From assembly GCF_000167355.1 (NCBI RefSeq), contig NZ_AAEW02000012.1, forward strand, positions 1 through 64,000: 64,000 nt of DNA, written 5' to 3'. Positions 24,574 to 33,994 of the stretch are shown one piece after another (within the stretch, counting starts at the first letter, position 1; each line of letters opens with the position of its first letter). The notes under the pieces are model-generated. The model made no database searches. It was not told the DNA's origin and saw nothing but the letters and a program-made list of their open reading frames with translations. This DNA is from Desulfuromonas acetoxidans DSM 684. Its GTDB lineage: Bacteria; Desulfobacterota; Desulfuromonadia; Desulfuromonadales; Desulfuromonadaceae. The position numbers and the translations under genes are program-made.

Positions 24574-27500
24574 ATGCCGCTAAAACTCTTCAACCCTAAA
24601 TCGTTAGTGCCGCGGATTGCTGTGAGCATCCTGCTGGTTGTGGTTTTTTGCGGCTGTTCCGCAGCGCAGACGGTTTATCCACAGGCACAGCAAGGGCGCT
24701 TTGACCTGCGTGATTGGAGCTTTGGCGACCAAGGGGCGGTTCCTCTCAATGGCCAGTGGGCCTTTTATTGGGATCAACTTCTTTCACCGACTCATTTTAG
24801 CCAGAACCAAGCGGAATCTCAGAGAGACTATGTCACTGTGCCGAAGCTGTGGTCCGGTCACGTGACGCCGGAGGGTCAAACCTTAGATCCATCCGGCATG
24901 GCGACGTTGCGCCTGACCGTGCGCGTTGATGCCAATCAACCGCTGTTGGCATTAAAAATCACCGCTATGACCGCCGCCTACCGCTTATGGCTCAATGATC
25001 GTCTGTTGGCCGAGCAGGGCATTGTCGGCACGAACAGCCAATCGGAGTGGCCCTCTTTCGGGCGTAAAACCGTCAGCTTTCAGCCTCCCGGTGATAGTTT
25101 TGACCTGACCTTGCAGCTCTCCAATCACAACCTGATCGGCGGGGTTGTTTCCCATCCACGGTTGGTGCTGGGCGACGCAGCACAACTTAGTACTGCTGCG
25201 GAAGCAGAGCGCCGCCACTCAGCTATTCTGCTCTGCGTGTCATTGTTTATGGTGGTGTACCATCTGGCGCTGTTTCTGTTTTATCGCCGCGACCGCTCCA
25301 CTCTCTATTTTGCCCTGTATTGTTTGCTGTGGCTGATCAATGGCACGATCACCTACGTCAGTTCCTGGCTGCTGTCGTTCACTGAAATTCACAATATGGT
25401 GTGGATCGTCTATCGCTGTGACCTGATCAGCTATTATCTGACGATTCCCCTGATGGTGCTGTTTTTGCGCTCCCTGTTTCGCGACGAGATGCCCGCAGCC
25501 ATGCCAAAACTGGCCCTGCTTCCAGCCCTTGTATTCAGCGGCTATGTTTTGCTGCCGGAATCCGTGGGGCTGCATCCGCTGCAAGGCAGTAGTCCGCAAT
25601 TGTACCATCTGTTCACCGTGCTGATCATTTTTTGGTCTGCCTATGGTTTGCTCAAAGCCTGGCAACACAAACGCAGTGGCGCCGGGCTGATTCTGGCTGG
25701 TTTTATTTTGATGACCATGGTTGGCGTCAACGACATGCTGTTCGATATCAAAGTGGTCAACACCGGGTTTTTCATGCCGTTCGGCATGTTGCTGTTCATC
25801 GTCTTTCAGGCGCTGGCCCTGGCGCAGCGTTTTTCCAATGCGTTTACCACCACCGAGCGGCTGTCCGTGGAATTGCAGGAGAAAAACATCGCCCTGTCGC
25901 GCATGGACCAGCTTAAAGATGAGTTCCTCGCAAACACCTCGCACGAGCTGCGCACGCCGCTGGCCGGGATTATCGGCATCGCTGAATCCCTGCTGGCCGG
26001 AAGTGGCGGGCAACTTTCCGAACTGGCCCGCCACAACCTGCACATGGTAGTGAGCAGCAGTCGCCGCCTGACCTCGCTGATCAATGACATCCTCGATTTT
26101 ACCCGGCTGCGCAACCGCGATCTGCCGCTGAACCTTAAAGCCGTGGACGTCAAAGCCGTTGCCGATGTGGTGCTTTCATTGCTCACTCCACTGGCCGAGG
26201 CCAAGCAGTTGACACTGGTGAACCAGATCGACGCGGCGCTGCCTTGTACCCATGCCGATGAAGATCGTATCCAGCAGATTTTTTACAACCTGATCGGCAA
26301 CGCCATCAAATTCAGCGACCAGGGAGAGATTGTCGTTACTGGTCAACAGGTCAACGGCTGGCTGGAACTCAGCGTGCGCGATCAGGGGATCGGCATCGAC
26401 GCTGACAGCCTTAAAACCATCTTCGAGCCGTTTGAACAAGCCGATTCCGGGGCCGGACGCGCCAGCCAGGGTGCCGGACTCGGGCTGGCCATCACCCGCA
26501 ATCTGGTGCAGCTGCACGGCGGCGACCTCAGCGTTGAATCCCAACTCGGCCAGGGCAGCACGTTTTGCTTTACTCTGCCGGTGAGTGAGTGGGCCGCGCA
26601 AACCGCTGCAAGCTCAATCGCGACTCTTCAACCGTTGTCTGCGCCTTTGCCCAGCAGTGTCCTGCTGCCCGAACACGCGGCAGAAGAGGCCACGCCGCCG
26701 CAAACGCAAGAAGAGGGCGACTTCAGCATCCTGGTGGTGGATGACGAACCCGTTAACCTGCAAGTGTTGGTCAATCAGCTCCACGTGGCCCGCTACCGGG
26801 TGCGCATTGCCAACAGCGGCCAACAGGCGCTGGATCTGGTCGAGGAGGAAACCCCGGACCTGATTCTGCTCGATATCATGATGCCGCACATGACCGGCTA
26901 CGAGGTGTGCCAGCGCCTGCGCCGCACCTATAACGCCGCACAGCTGCCGGTGATCATGCTCACCGCGCGCAGCCGGGTTTCCGATGTCGTGCAAGGCTTT
27001 CAGGCCGGAGCCAACGACTATGTGGCCAAGCCGTTTTCCCGAGATATTCTGCTGGCGCGGGTGCGCACCCAGCTGCAACTCGGCCGCGCTTACCAGACCC
27101 TGGCGGAAAACATGCGCCTGAAAAAAGAGCTGGAACAGCGACAGCAGACCGAACTTGAACTGCGCCAGACCCAGCGCCGACTTGCCCAACTGCTCGACAG
27201 CGTCGATGACATGGTCATCACCGTCAACGAAAGCCGCGAAATCTCCTTTTACAACCACAGCGCCGCCCAACTGCTTGGTGTCGATGACGACGCCTTGCTC
27301 GGACATGGCCTCGAAGATGTGTTCACAAAGGCCTGGGTGGAGAAATTCGACACGTTGTCGGGCTGCCCGCATCCGGGGGGGAATGAAAATGGCACCGCCT
27401 GCTCCTTGACCGGGGTCGATGTTGTTAAGGCCGATGGCCACACGCAACAGGTTGATGTGATTGCCACCATGCTCACCCTGGAAGATGAAGCATTGCAAAC

Positions 27501-28032
27501 CCTGATCCTGCGCGTGTCCCAAGAGATTGCTCCTGCACCATCACCCGTGACCGTTAACGTTATTGCCGCCGTGAACCGCCATCAGCAACGCCTGCGCGGA
27601 CTGGAAAATGCCCTCAACGGCTTGCTGCCCCGTTTGCAGTCCGATGCCCCGGAGGTGGTTAACGAAATTCGCACCCTCGATCAGGCCCTGGCCGATGTGG
27701 AAAAAAATCTCTACACCAGCGCCGAAAACGACCGCCGCCGCTTGGCCGTGCAGGTGATGCAACTCAGTATCGACTACTGGTACGAGGTCACCGATCTGGG
27801 CAAGGTTGATCTGGCGCGTGAATCCGGTATCTGGAAACTCTACACCGACCGCAACGGGTACACCCGCGCCCAGACCCTCGACAAATATCTCGGCGAAGAC
27901 ACCTTTCCCCGCCGACCTCGCTGGAAATCCATCAGCAATACCGCCGTCTACGTACTTGCTGCCTGCACCACACCTTCCCCCTTGCGTGATCGCCTGGAAA
28001 ACGCCCTCGCCGCCCTGCGCCTGCAGGAGTAG
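24574..28032 (+). CDS. Hybrid sensor histidine kinase with 7TMR-DISM sensor, receiver, PAS and a C-terminal extra domain
   Basis: A 1152-residue inner-membrane signalling protein. The N-terminus has a hydrophobic leader with a lipobox-like FCGC, then a periplasmic beta domain (GQWAFYWDQLL ...) and seven membrane helices at about 210-420, the 7TMR-DISM arrangement. The kinase core has His457 in SHELRTPL and an ATPase domain with DQGIGID and GAGLGLAI. The receiver (ILVVDDEPVN at about 719) carries Asp768 in LLDIMMP and the lysine in YVAKPF. A PAS-like domain (about 870-990) and a conserved 100-residue C-terminal domain (VQVMQLSIDYWYEVT ... TLDKYL ... FPRRPRW) follow. The latter recurs as the next gene. 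Signal unknown. Confidence 0.93.
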   Translation: MPLKLFNPKSLVPRIAVSILLVVVFCGCSAAQTVYPQAQQGRFDLRDWSFGDQGAVPLNGQWAFYWDQLLSPTHFSQNQAESQRDYVTVPKLWSGHVTPEGQTLDPSGMATLRLTVRVDANQPLLALKITAMTAAYRLWLNDRLLAEQGIVGTNSQSEWPSFGRKTVSFQPPGDSFDLTLQLSNHNLIGGVVSHPRLVLGDAAQLSTAAEAERRHSAILLCVSLFMVVYHLALFLFYRRDRSTLYFALYCLLWLINGTITYVSSWLLSFTEIHNMVWIVYRCDLISYYLTIPLMVLFLRSLFRDEMPAAMPKLALLPALVFSGYVLLPESVGLHPLQGSSPQLYHLFTVLIIFWSAYGLLKAWQHKRSGAGLILAGFILMTMVGVNDMLFDIKVVNTGFFMPFGMLLFIVFQALALAQRFSNAFTTTERLSVELQEKNIALSRMDQLKDEFLANTSHELRTPLAGIIGIAESLLAGSGGQLSELARHNLHMVVSSSRRLTSLINDILDFTRLRNRDLPLNLKAVDVKAVADVVLSLLTPLAEAKQLTLVNQIDAALPCTHADEDRIQQIFYNLIGNAIKFSDQGEIVVTGQQVNGWLELSVRDQGIGIDADSLKTIFEPFEQADSGAGRASQGAGLGLAITRNLVQLHGGDLSVESQLGQGSTFCFTLPVSEWAAQTAASSIATLQPLSAPLPSSVLLPEHAAEEATPPQTQEEGDFSILVVDDEPVNLQVLVNQLHVARYRVRIANSGQQALDLVEEETPDLILLDIMMPHMTGYEVCQRLRRTYNAAQLPVIMLTARSRVSDVVQGFQAGANDYVAKPFSRDILLARVRTQLQLGRAYQTLAENMRLKKELEQRQQTELELRQTQRRLAQLLDSVDDMVITVNESREISFYNHSAAQLLGVDDDALLGHGLEDVFTKAWVEKFDTLSGCPHPGGNENGTACSLTGVDVVKADGHTQQVDVIATMLTLEDEALQTLILRVSQEIAPAPSPVTVNVIAAVNRHQQRLRGLENALNGLLPRLQSDAPEVVNEIRTLDQALADVEKNLYTSAENDRRRLAVQVMQLSIDYWYEVTDLGKVDLARESGIWKLYTDRNGYTRAQTLDKYLGEDTFPRRPRWKSISNTAVYVLAACTTPSPLRDRLENALAALRLQE

Positions 28033-28112
28033 TCGCCCTTTTGGGGCCGATGTTTTTCGACTCCTTCGCTCTTTTTGAGACTGTTCAGTTCACTATTTAA
28101 AATATTTATTTA

Positions 28113-28153
28113 TCAGATACTTACAAGCCGTTTTCACAGTTTTTAACAGTACC
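28113..28153 (+). repeat. Direct repeat flanking the small domain gene, left copy
   Basis: The stretch ending TTTTCACAGTTTTTAACAGT is repeated with few changes at 28669-28709. Each copy precedes a gene start (28282 and 28802), so a shared regulatory function is as possible as a relic of tandem duplication. Confidence 0.5.
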
Positions 28154-28226
28154 TTTTTGCCCTTTATTACCGCCGGGCTGTTAGCGTGGTGTCGCCAAGT
28201 CTGACAAAAAAAGGAGAAGAGGAAAG

Positions 28227-28292
28227 ATGCATTGTGTGAATCTGTGTGGTTGGTTTGTGCTGGTGCGCGCGGGAGGCAGTTTTGAATTCTAA
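28227..28292 (+). CDS. Possible 21-residue leader peptide
   Basis: A short frame (MHCVNLCGWFVLVRAGGSFEF) has a strong AAGGAGAAGAGG site before its ATG. Its last codons cover the GGGAGG and TTG that would start the next gene, so its translation could control that gene. No repeated regulatory codons are seen. Speculative. Confidence 0.3.
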   Translation: MHCVNLCGWFVLVRAGGSFEF

Positions 28293-28677
28293 ACAGAGCA
28301 GAACCGATATGGCAGAGCGGCTTTTTGATCCGGTCTCTTCTGACCGTTGTCATTTGGGGGTGCAGGTGATGCAACTGAGCCTGGCCTGCTGGCAGGAAGC
28401 GACCTCCCGTGATCGCAAGGATCTGGCCCGACAATCCGGTTTATGGAATCTTTATACCGATATAAACGGCCATGAGCGGACCCAAACTCTGGATAAATAC
28501 CTCAGTGAAGAAACCTTTCCGCGCCGCCCGCGCTGGAACCGGATTTATGCCACGGCCCGCTATGTTTTATCCGCCGGCAAGGAGTCGTCTTTGTTGTGTG
28601 ATCAGCTCAAGCAGATGCTCGAATCGCTGGACAAGATTGATGGAAATCCTTCTGATAAGTCTATTTGTATTAGATAG
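28282..28677 (+). CDS. Free-standing copy of the kinase C-terminal domain (about 131 aa)
   Basis: The core LGVQVMQLSLACWQEATSRDR ... DLARQSGLWNLYTDINGHERTQTLDKYLSEETFPRRPRWNRI is clearly homologous to residues 1045-1140 of the upstream kinase, with most positions identical. The start is uncertain: TTG at 28282 has GGGAGG upstream; GTG at 28246 and ATG at 28309 are alternatives. The protein is small, soluble and basic at the conserved RRPRW. It may compete with or bind the same partner as the kinase domain. I do not know a name for this domain. Confidence 0.7.
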   Translation: MNSKQSRTDMAERLFDPVSSDRCHLGVQVMQLSLACWQEATSRDRKDLARQSGLWNLYTDINGHERTQTLDKYLSEETFPRRPRWNRIYATARYVLSAGKESSLLCDQLKQMLESLDKIDGNPSDKSICIR

Positions 28678-28709
28678 TTAGAAGCTTTTTCCACAGTTTT
28701 TAACAGTCT
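28669..28709 (+). repeat. Direct repeat flanking the small domain gene, right copy
   Basis: Matches 28113-28153 (ends TTCCACAGTTTTTAACAGT). It overlaps the stop codon of the small domain gene and precedes selO. Confidence 0.5.
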
Positions 28710-28801
28710 TTCTGTTTGCGTTCAAATGTGTTTTGCCGCTAGTTTTCACGCAAGACAGTGTCATACTGAAAAGAGTGGTGGGGCGAGAAAGGGACACGTT
28801 G

Positions 28802-30256
28802 ATGAATTTCATCAATTCATATTTACAGCTCAAAGAGATCTTTTACGAAAAAATCCGACCGTCCACGGTCGCGAATCCGCAGTTGTTATTGTGGAATTCG
28901 GCTGTGGCACAGCAGTTGATGGTCGGCGAGGAGTTGGCGCATGATCCAACAGCGTTGGCGGCGATCTTTTCCGGCAATGAGCTGTTGCCGGGATCAGAAC
29001 CCGTGGCCACCGCCTATGCCGGGCATCAATTTGGTCACTTTGTTCCCCAGCTTGGTGATGGTCGCGCCCATCTGCTCGGAGAGGTGGTTGATCTAGCGGG
29101 CAAGCGCTGGGATATCCAGTTGAAAGGTTCCGGACCGACCTCTTTTTCTCGTAATGGCGACGGCCGTTGTGCTGTTGGTCCGGCGGTGCGTGAGTTCATC
29201 ATGAGTGAAGCCATGCACGCGCTCGGCGTACCGACTACCCGCTGTCTGGCGGTGGTGACCACCGGTGAAACCGTGTATCGCGATACGCCGTTGCCGGGGG
29301 CGGTGGTGACGCGGGTGGCGTCAAGTCACTTGCGCGTCGGCACGTTTGAGTATTTTGCGGCACGCGGCAATCATGAGGCGCTTAAAGCGCTCTGTCACTA
29401 TGTGATTGAGCGTCATTATCCCGAACTGGAAGGCGGCGAACCGGTTTTGTATCTCGCGCTGCTCGATCAGGTGATTGAACGGCAGATTGAACTGGTGGTG
29501 GAATGGATGCGGGTTGGTTTTATTCACGGTGTGATGAACACCGACAATACCGCACTGTCAGGCGAAACCATCGACTATGGGCCGTGTGCCATGATGGGTG
29601 CCTATGATCCGCAAACGGTGTACAGCTCGATTGATGCCATGGGGCGCTATGCGTTCGGCAATCAACCGAAAATTTTGCAGTGGAATATGTCGCGTTTTGC
29701 CGAGTGCCTGTTGCCGTTGCTGGATGATGACCCCACCAAACCGGTGAAGCTGGTCGAGTTGATCATTGATGAATTGCCCAGACGTTTTGAGCAACATTAT
29801 CTGGAGATGATGGCGGGGAAACTCGGCTTGAGTGCATGTAAGACGGGAGACAATCAACTGATTGATGAGCTGTTGGATCATCTCAAGGAACATTCTTTCG
29901 ACTACACCCTGACGTTTGACCGGCTGACCAAATCGCAGTCGTGCGAAGTGGTGGCGGGGCAGGTAAGTCAGGAGCTCGGAGTATGGTGGGATCGCTGGCG
30001 CAACCGGCTGGACGAGCAGGGCGATGATCCACAAACGGTGCAACAGCGGATGCGTCAGCACAATCCGGTGGTGATTCCGAGAAACCATCATGTCGAGGCG
30101 GCGATCCGCGAGTGTGAACAGACCGGCAAGACGGAGCTGGTGGAGAAATTCCTCCAGGTGTTGCGTTCGCCTTATAAAGACCAGGAACATACCGCCGAGT
30201 TTCAAGATCTTCCGGCAGATGGGGATCGGTATTATCAGACCTTTTGCGGAACATGA
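28802..30256 (+). CDS. selO: Protein adenylyltransferase SelO (YdiU/UPF0061)
   Basis: Pseudokinase-fold enzyme that transfers AMP to protein hydroxyls during oxidative stress in characterised members. The start [18 protein letters not shown] fits the family; the frame extends 69 bases upstream without a better site. Family blocks are intact: [39 protein letters not shown] (nucleotide-binding Lys and Arg), [18 protein letters not shown] and the metal-binding N and D in [18 protein letters not shown]. The end YYQTFCGT carries a cysteine in the region where eukaryotic SelO has selenocysteine. Length 484 is normal. Confidence 0.93.
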   Translation: MNFINSYLQLKEIFYEKIRPSTVANPQLLLWNSAVAQQLMVGEELAHDPTALAAIFSGNELLPGSEPVATAYAGHQFGHFVPQLGDGRAHLLGEVVDLAGKRWDIQLKGSGPTSFSRNGDGRCAVGPAVREFIMSEAMHALGVPTTRCLAVVTTGETVYRDTPLPGAVVTRVASSHLRVGTFEYFAARGNHEALKALCHYVIERHYPELEGGEPVLYLALLDQVIERQIELVVEWMRVGFIHGVMNTDNTALSGETIDYGPCAMMGAYDPQTVYSSIDAMGRYAFGNQPKILQWNMSRFAECLLPLLDDDPTKPVKLVELIIDELPRRFEQHYLEMMAGKLGLSACKTGDNQLIDELLDHLKEHSFDYTLTFDRLTKSQSCEVVAGQVSQELGVWWDRWRNRLDEQGDDPQTVQQRMRQHNPVVIPRNHHVEAAIRECEQTGKTELVEKFLQVLRSPYKDQEHTAEFQDLPADGDRYYQTFCGT

Positions 30257-30328
30257 TCAGACCGTATGGCTACAGACAAGGGCAGACAAAGGCTTAGACC
30301 TTTTTGTAATCTAAGAGTCAAAAACAAA

Positions 30329-30519
30329 GAATTCGCCTCACGATAAAGGCCGCGATAAGTTCGGATAAAGATTTAAATCAAGCCTTCTGTTTTTAGAGTT
30401 TCATCGTGGATCTTATCCGATTTTATCGAGAGGGTATCGCGAAGCTAAAACAAAAAGAGGTTGTCTTTGATGTGTCCGCTTGTGTCAGCATTTGTCTGTG
30501 ACAAAAAAGGTTTTGACCT
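30329..30519 (+). repeat. Tandem intergenic repeat, unit 1
   Basis: Starts GAATTCGCCTCACGATA and ends in a family F array then AGGTTTTGACC. Unit 2 at 30546-30753 has the same order. Several CGATA and TATCG words are inversely arranged, so each unit can fold. The two units fill the gap from 30257 to 30819; no gene is supported there. Confidence 0.7.
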
Positions 30520-30545
30520 TTTGTCTTCCCAAAGCCCAAAATAGT

Positions 30546-30753
30546 GAATTCGCCTCACGATAGCGGCCACGATACATTCGGATTAGACCGACCCCACTGA
30601 AAAACACCGACACACAAAAGATCTTTTGATTTTTATCGCGGATCTTATCCGATGTTATCGGGAGGGAATCGCGAAGCTAAAAACGCAAAGATATTGTTTT
30701 TGATGTGTCCGCTTATGTCCGCTCTTGTCTGTGGCAATAAAAGGCTTTGACCC
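30546..30753 (+). repeat. Tandem intergenic repeat, unit 2
   Basis: Second unit of the repeat at 30329-30519, with shared GCGGATCTTATCCGAT-like and ATCGCGAAGCTAAAA text and a three-unit family F array (30704-30737). Confidence 0.7.
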
Positions 30754-30819
30754 ACTACGTGTCGGGTTGAGATATTTCAGGATACCGTAAGAGACTGACC
30801 ACGAAAGAAACGCGGCTCC

Positions 30820-32118
30820 ATGGCGAAGGACTCTCAAAAATCTGTGAACAGGTCAACCGCTAGAACCGCTGCTGTCGGCTGGTTGGCCAGTGCCAGCGCC
30901 TTCACTTACCTGCTAAGTCTGAAATTTCCACTCACTCCCATTGTCGCAGCCGTGTTGGCGTGGCTGGCCATAATCATCAGCTGGCCGCAGCTCAGCCGGT
31001 CAGCCCGGCAGCAGTCTTCAACGCTGCTTGCGGCGGGGATGATTCTTATCGGCTGGTCTCTGTTTAAGGGCACTGCCATCGATACGGTTGCGCTGCTGGG
31101 AAAGAATCTGCCGTTGCTGTCGATGTTTGTTGCGGTGTCGTTTCTCTCCCTTACCAATCCGCTGGTTCCGGACAGCACGCAGCCGCGTGGAAGAAAAGGG
31201 GTTTTGTCAACACTGCTCACCAGCCATCTGTTGGGCTCGGTGATCAACATCTCCATTATTTTCGTCGTCGGCGACCGCCTGGCGCGTCACGGGAAATTGA
31301 AACCCGTCCAAGCGCAGGTGATGATGCGCAGTTTCTGTTCTGCAGCCTTCTGGTCGCCGTTTTTTGTGGCCATCGGCGTGGCCATGACTTACGCGCCCGG
31401 CTCGGAGTGGCGGCATACGGTGCTCCCAGGGCTGATCATGACGTTGCCGATGTTTGCCATCAGTTTTGTTGACGCCATGCGCAAAAGCGGCGAAGAGTTT
31501 GAAGGGTATCCTTTAAGTGTGGAAAGTCTCTTTATCCCTTTTGCACTGGCAATCGCTGTACTCGTCGGCCATGTCTTAATTCATTCCGTCAGCATTCTCA
31601 CTATTATCACCATCATGGCTCCCTTCGGCGCGCTCCTTTTTATGCGCGAGCGGCCCCGTCTGGGGAAAACCAGAGACTATGTGGAAACCCGTCTGGAGAA
31701 TATCTCCAGTCAATTTGCCCTGTTTCTGACCGCGGGCGTTTTTTCAACCGGCATCTCTTCGCTCATCGCCAGCTACCCCGATGTTCTCTCGTTTGAAATT
31801 TCGCGGTTTTCACCACTGCTGTTTTTCGTCTTCAGCGCAGTGATGATGATTGTCGCGCTGTTCGGCATCCATCCTGTGGTCAGCATTGCGCTGGTGAGTC
31901 CCTTTCTGGCGCCTGTTGTCATCAACCCCAGCCAGCTCGCCTTTCTGTATCTCACAGTCTGGGGCATTGCCACGGGAGCCAGCCCGTTGTCAGGCGTTGG
32001 CTTGGCCATTGTCGGTCGCTATCACGTTCCCAGCCGTACTGTATTAAAAATGCAACTGAACTATATGGTGCTGATGTGGCTTTGCTCCGGTCTGGTCAAC
32101 ATGCTCTGGTTTGGGTGA
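30820..32118 (+). CDS. Polytopic inner-membrane protein, possible permease
   Basis: A 432-residue protein with about eleven or twelve hydrophobic helices (AVLAWLAIIISW, GSVINISIIFVVG, FIPFALAIAVLVGHVLI, ILTIITIMAPFGALLF and others) in two halves. The second half contains a G/P/S-rich hairpin, WGIATGASPLSGVGLAIVG, typical of re-entrant loops in ion-transporter-superfamily permeases. I cannot assign a substrate or named family. The ribosome site before the ATG is weak. It stands alone after a pair of tandem repeats. Confidence 0.7.
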   Translation: MAKDSQKSVNRSTARTAAVGWLASASAFTYLLSLKFPLTPIVAAVLAWLAIIISWPQLSRSARQQSSTLLAAGMILIGWSLFKGTAIDTVALLGKNLPLLSMFVAVSFLSLTNPLVPDSTQPRGRKGVLSTLLTSHLLGSVINISIIFVVGDRLARHGKLKPVQAQVMMRSFCSAAFWSPFFVAIGVAMTYAPGSEWRHTVLPGLIMTLPMFAISFVDAMRKSGEEFEGYPLSVESLFIPFALAIAVLVGHVLIHSVSILTIITIMAPFGALLFMRERPRLGKTRDYVETRLENISSQFALFLTAGVFSTGISSLIASYPDVLSFEISRFSPLLFFVFSAVMMIVALFGIHPVVSIALVSPFLAPVVINPSQLAFLYLTVWGIATGASPLSGVGLAIVGRYHVPSRTVLKMQLNYMVLMWLCSGLVNMLWFG

Positions 32119-32241
32119 TGGGCTATTTGAAGGAGGGCAATTTTAGTTCTGATTTGTACAATAGGAGAGACATTCCGTGAAGTCAAAATGTCAACTATGT
32201 CTCTAGCCTTTCTTCGGGTCACGAGGAGCTTGGGGCAGGTC

Positions 32242-32280
32242 TTGAATTGCAATATTTTTAGAGAAAATGTTGCAATTCAA
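32242..32280. repeat. Inverted repeat TTGAATTGCAA within a dispersed GGGGCAGGTCTTGA element
   Basis: Perfect 11-bp arms TTGAATTGCAA/TTGCAATTCAA around 17 bases, preceded by GGGGCAGGTC. The first part recurs at 36374-36403 (GGGGCAGGTCTTGATTTGCC) and near 22880 (AGGGCAGGTCTTGAAGTGC). It lies in the 287-bp gap between the permease and the chemoreceptor, which holds no supported gene. Confidence 0.55.
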
Positions 32281-32405
32281 AATTTCTTGACCCTGTGGGA
32301 TTCGTGTGCCATTCCTTTGCTTTTGGCAATAATCGCGAAAGGACACAGAAGTTTGAACACTCCCTTCGCCGGTGAATTCCTCGTTATGATGAATAAAAAA
32401 CACTA

Positions 32406-33743
32406 TTAGTATTTGTTGAAAGTATCATCATCCAGCGATATGACGCTGCGGGAACCGCTTTCACTTTCAAATTGTTTCACAGGGCTTTCTAATGGCGCTT
32501 CAGATGCCGTAACCGTTCCTTCCGGTTCGGTTTGTTCTTCGCCAATATCTTCCGTAACGGAAATTCCTTCGGTCAGTTTTAATAGCCGATTAACCTGAAA
32601 CTTCAGTTCCTCTGAAGCGGAAGCGTTTTCTTCGGAAATTGACGCGTTTTGCTGGACAACAGTATTTACTTGAGACAAACCGTTGCTGATTTCCTTCATA
32701 CTGGAGTTTTGCTCATTTGAACTGCCGGAGATCTCACTGACGAGATCGTTCATTTTATCCATTGAGGAGACAATTTCATTCAAAATCAAGGCTGTTTCAT
32801 GGGCATTTTGCACTCCCGCCTCAACGCCTTTAATGGATTTTTCAATTAGTTGAGCGGTCTCCTGGGCCGCCTCCCCGCTACGCCCAGCTAAGGCGCGAAC
32901 TTCTTCAGCGACAACCGCGAACCCTTTTCCGTACTTTCCCGCTCTGGCGGCTTCAATCGCGGCGTTTAGCGCTAATAAATTTGTTTGGAATGCGATTTCA
33001 TCAATGACTTTAATTACTTTGCTTACCTCAGAACTGGTATCATTTATATTTTTTACGGATTCGACCAAAACTTCCATCTGCCGGTTACCTCGTTGAACGG
33101 TTTCTCTGGTCTCATTGGATAATTTTTTCGCCTGTTCCGCGTTATCGCTATTCGTCTTTGTTTGGTTCTCGACTTCATTTAATGAAGCGCTGATCTCTTC
33201 AATCGATGCCGCCTGCTCTGTTGTCCCGGCTGATAAAGTCTGCGCGGAATTTGTCAGTTCATTTGAACCAGATGCGACACTTGCTGCTGCTTGGCGAGTG
33301 CTTTTCAACAATTGACTCAATTGCTTTTGGGCGTGAATATTTGTGACAATCTCCGCGTGACCGATCTTTTCGCCTTTTCGGTTTGTCAGATAATGTGTAT
33401 TTACGCGAAAATCCATGTCCCACTGATTAAAGAATGATTTGGGCTTTCCTTTGCGCAGGCAGATGACTCCGCAGTTGTCGGTGTTACAGATATTCGCTCC
33501 CCAATTACTGCATTGTTGACCAAGTACCTCGGAACGTTTTTTCTTGAGCAAATCTTCAACTGTTTTATTGACGAATGTCCAGTTCATATCCATGTCGGTT
33601 ATGGACAGGGGATTCTCCCAAAGATCGATGATTTGCTCATACCAGTGATATTTCTCCAGCACTTGATTTTCCACTTTGACGGTTAAGATCAGAGTAACGA
33701 TTAATACTCCTGTTAACGCCAATAGTAAAATGTCTTTAGACAA
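32406..33743 (-). CDS. Methyl-accepting chemotaxis protein with Cys-rich PAS domain
   Basis: Starts at a TTG (33743) with only a weak ribosome site, so the start is provisional. One N-terminal membrane helix (about 5-22) is followed at once by a cytoplasmic PAS domain ([21 protein letters not shown]) containing a cysteine cluster: [22 protein letters not shown]. The C-terminal half is a standard signalling coiled coil with the hairpin tip [21 protein letters not shown]. No periplasmic domain exists, so the sensed signal is intracellular; the cysteines could hold a redox cofactor or sense thiol state. Relays to CheA/CheW, encoded elsewhere. Confidence 0.92.
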   Translation of the reverse strand: MSKDILLLALTGVLIVTLILTVKVENQVLEKYHWYEQIIDLWENPLSITDMDMNWTFVNKTVEDLLKKKRSEVLGQQCSNWGANICNTDNCGVICLRKGKPKSFFNQWDMDFRVNTHYLTNRKGEKIGHAEIVTNIHAQKQLSQLLKSTRQAAASVASGSNELTNSAQTLSAGTTEQAASIEEISASLNEVENQTKTNSDNAEQAKKLSNETRETVQRGNRQMEVLVESVKNINDTSSEVSKVIKVIDEIAFQTNLLALNAAIEAARAGKYGKGFAVVAEEVRALAGRSGEAAQETAQLIEKSIKGVEAGVQNAHETALILNEIVSSMDKMNDLVSEISGSSNEQNSSMKEISNGLSQVNTVVQQNASISEENASASEELKFQVNRLLKLTEGISVTEDIGEEQTEPEGTVTASEAPLESPVKQFESESGSRSVISLDDDTFNKY

Positions 33744-33994
33744 ATCAAGCGATCTTTCACAATAGAAGACATAGTTCTCCCTTTTTCTGAGCTATGGGTG
33801 CTTAAAACTGGCGATAATGTCTCTTCGGCTCTTCAGTTTGAGAGCAGGTCTACCTTATTGGCCATGTTGTAAGCGGTCCTCGCATCGAGTGGCGGTAACG
33901 ATCAACCAGATCATCTGCGTTTGCAGTGACAATTAGTTTGCGGCCATCTCGACGCGAAGGGTGTTCTCTTAATTGCAGAATGCAGTTGTCATAC

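Noticed and set aside
30329-30753. CRISPR array
   Set aside because: Only two long diverged units, no regular short repeats and spacers, and no cas genes in the window.
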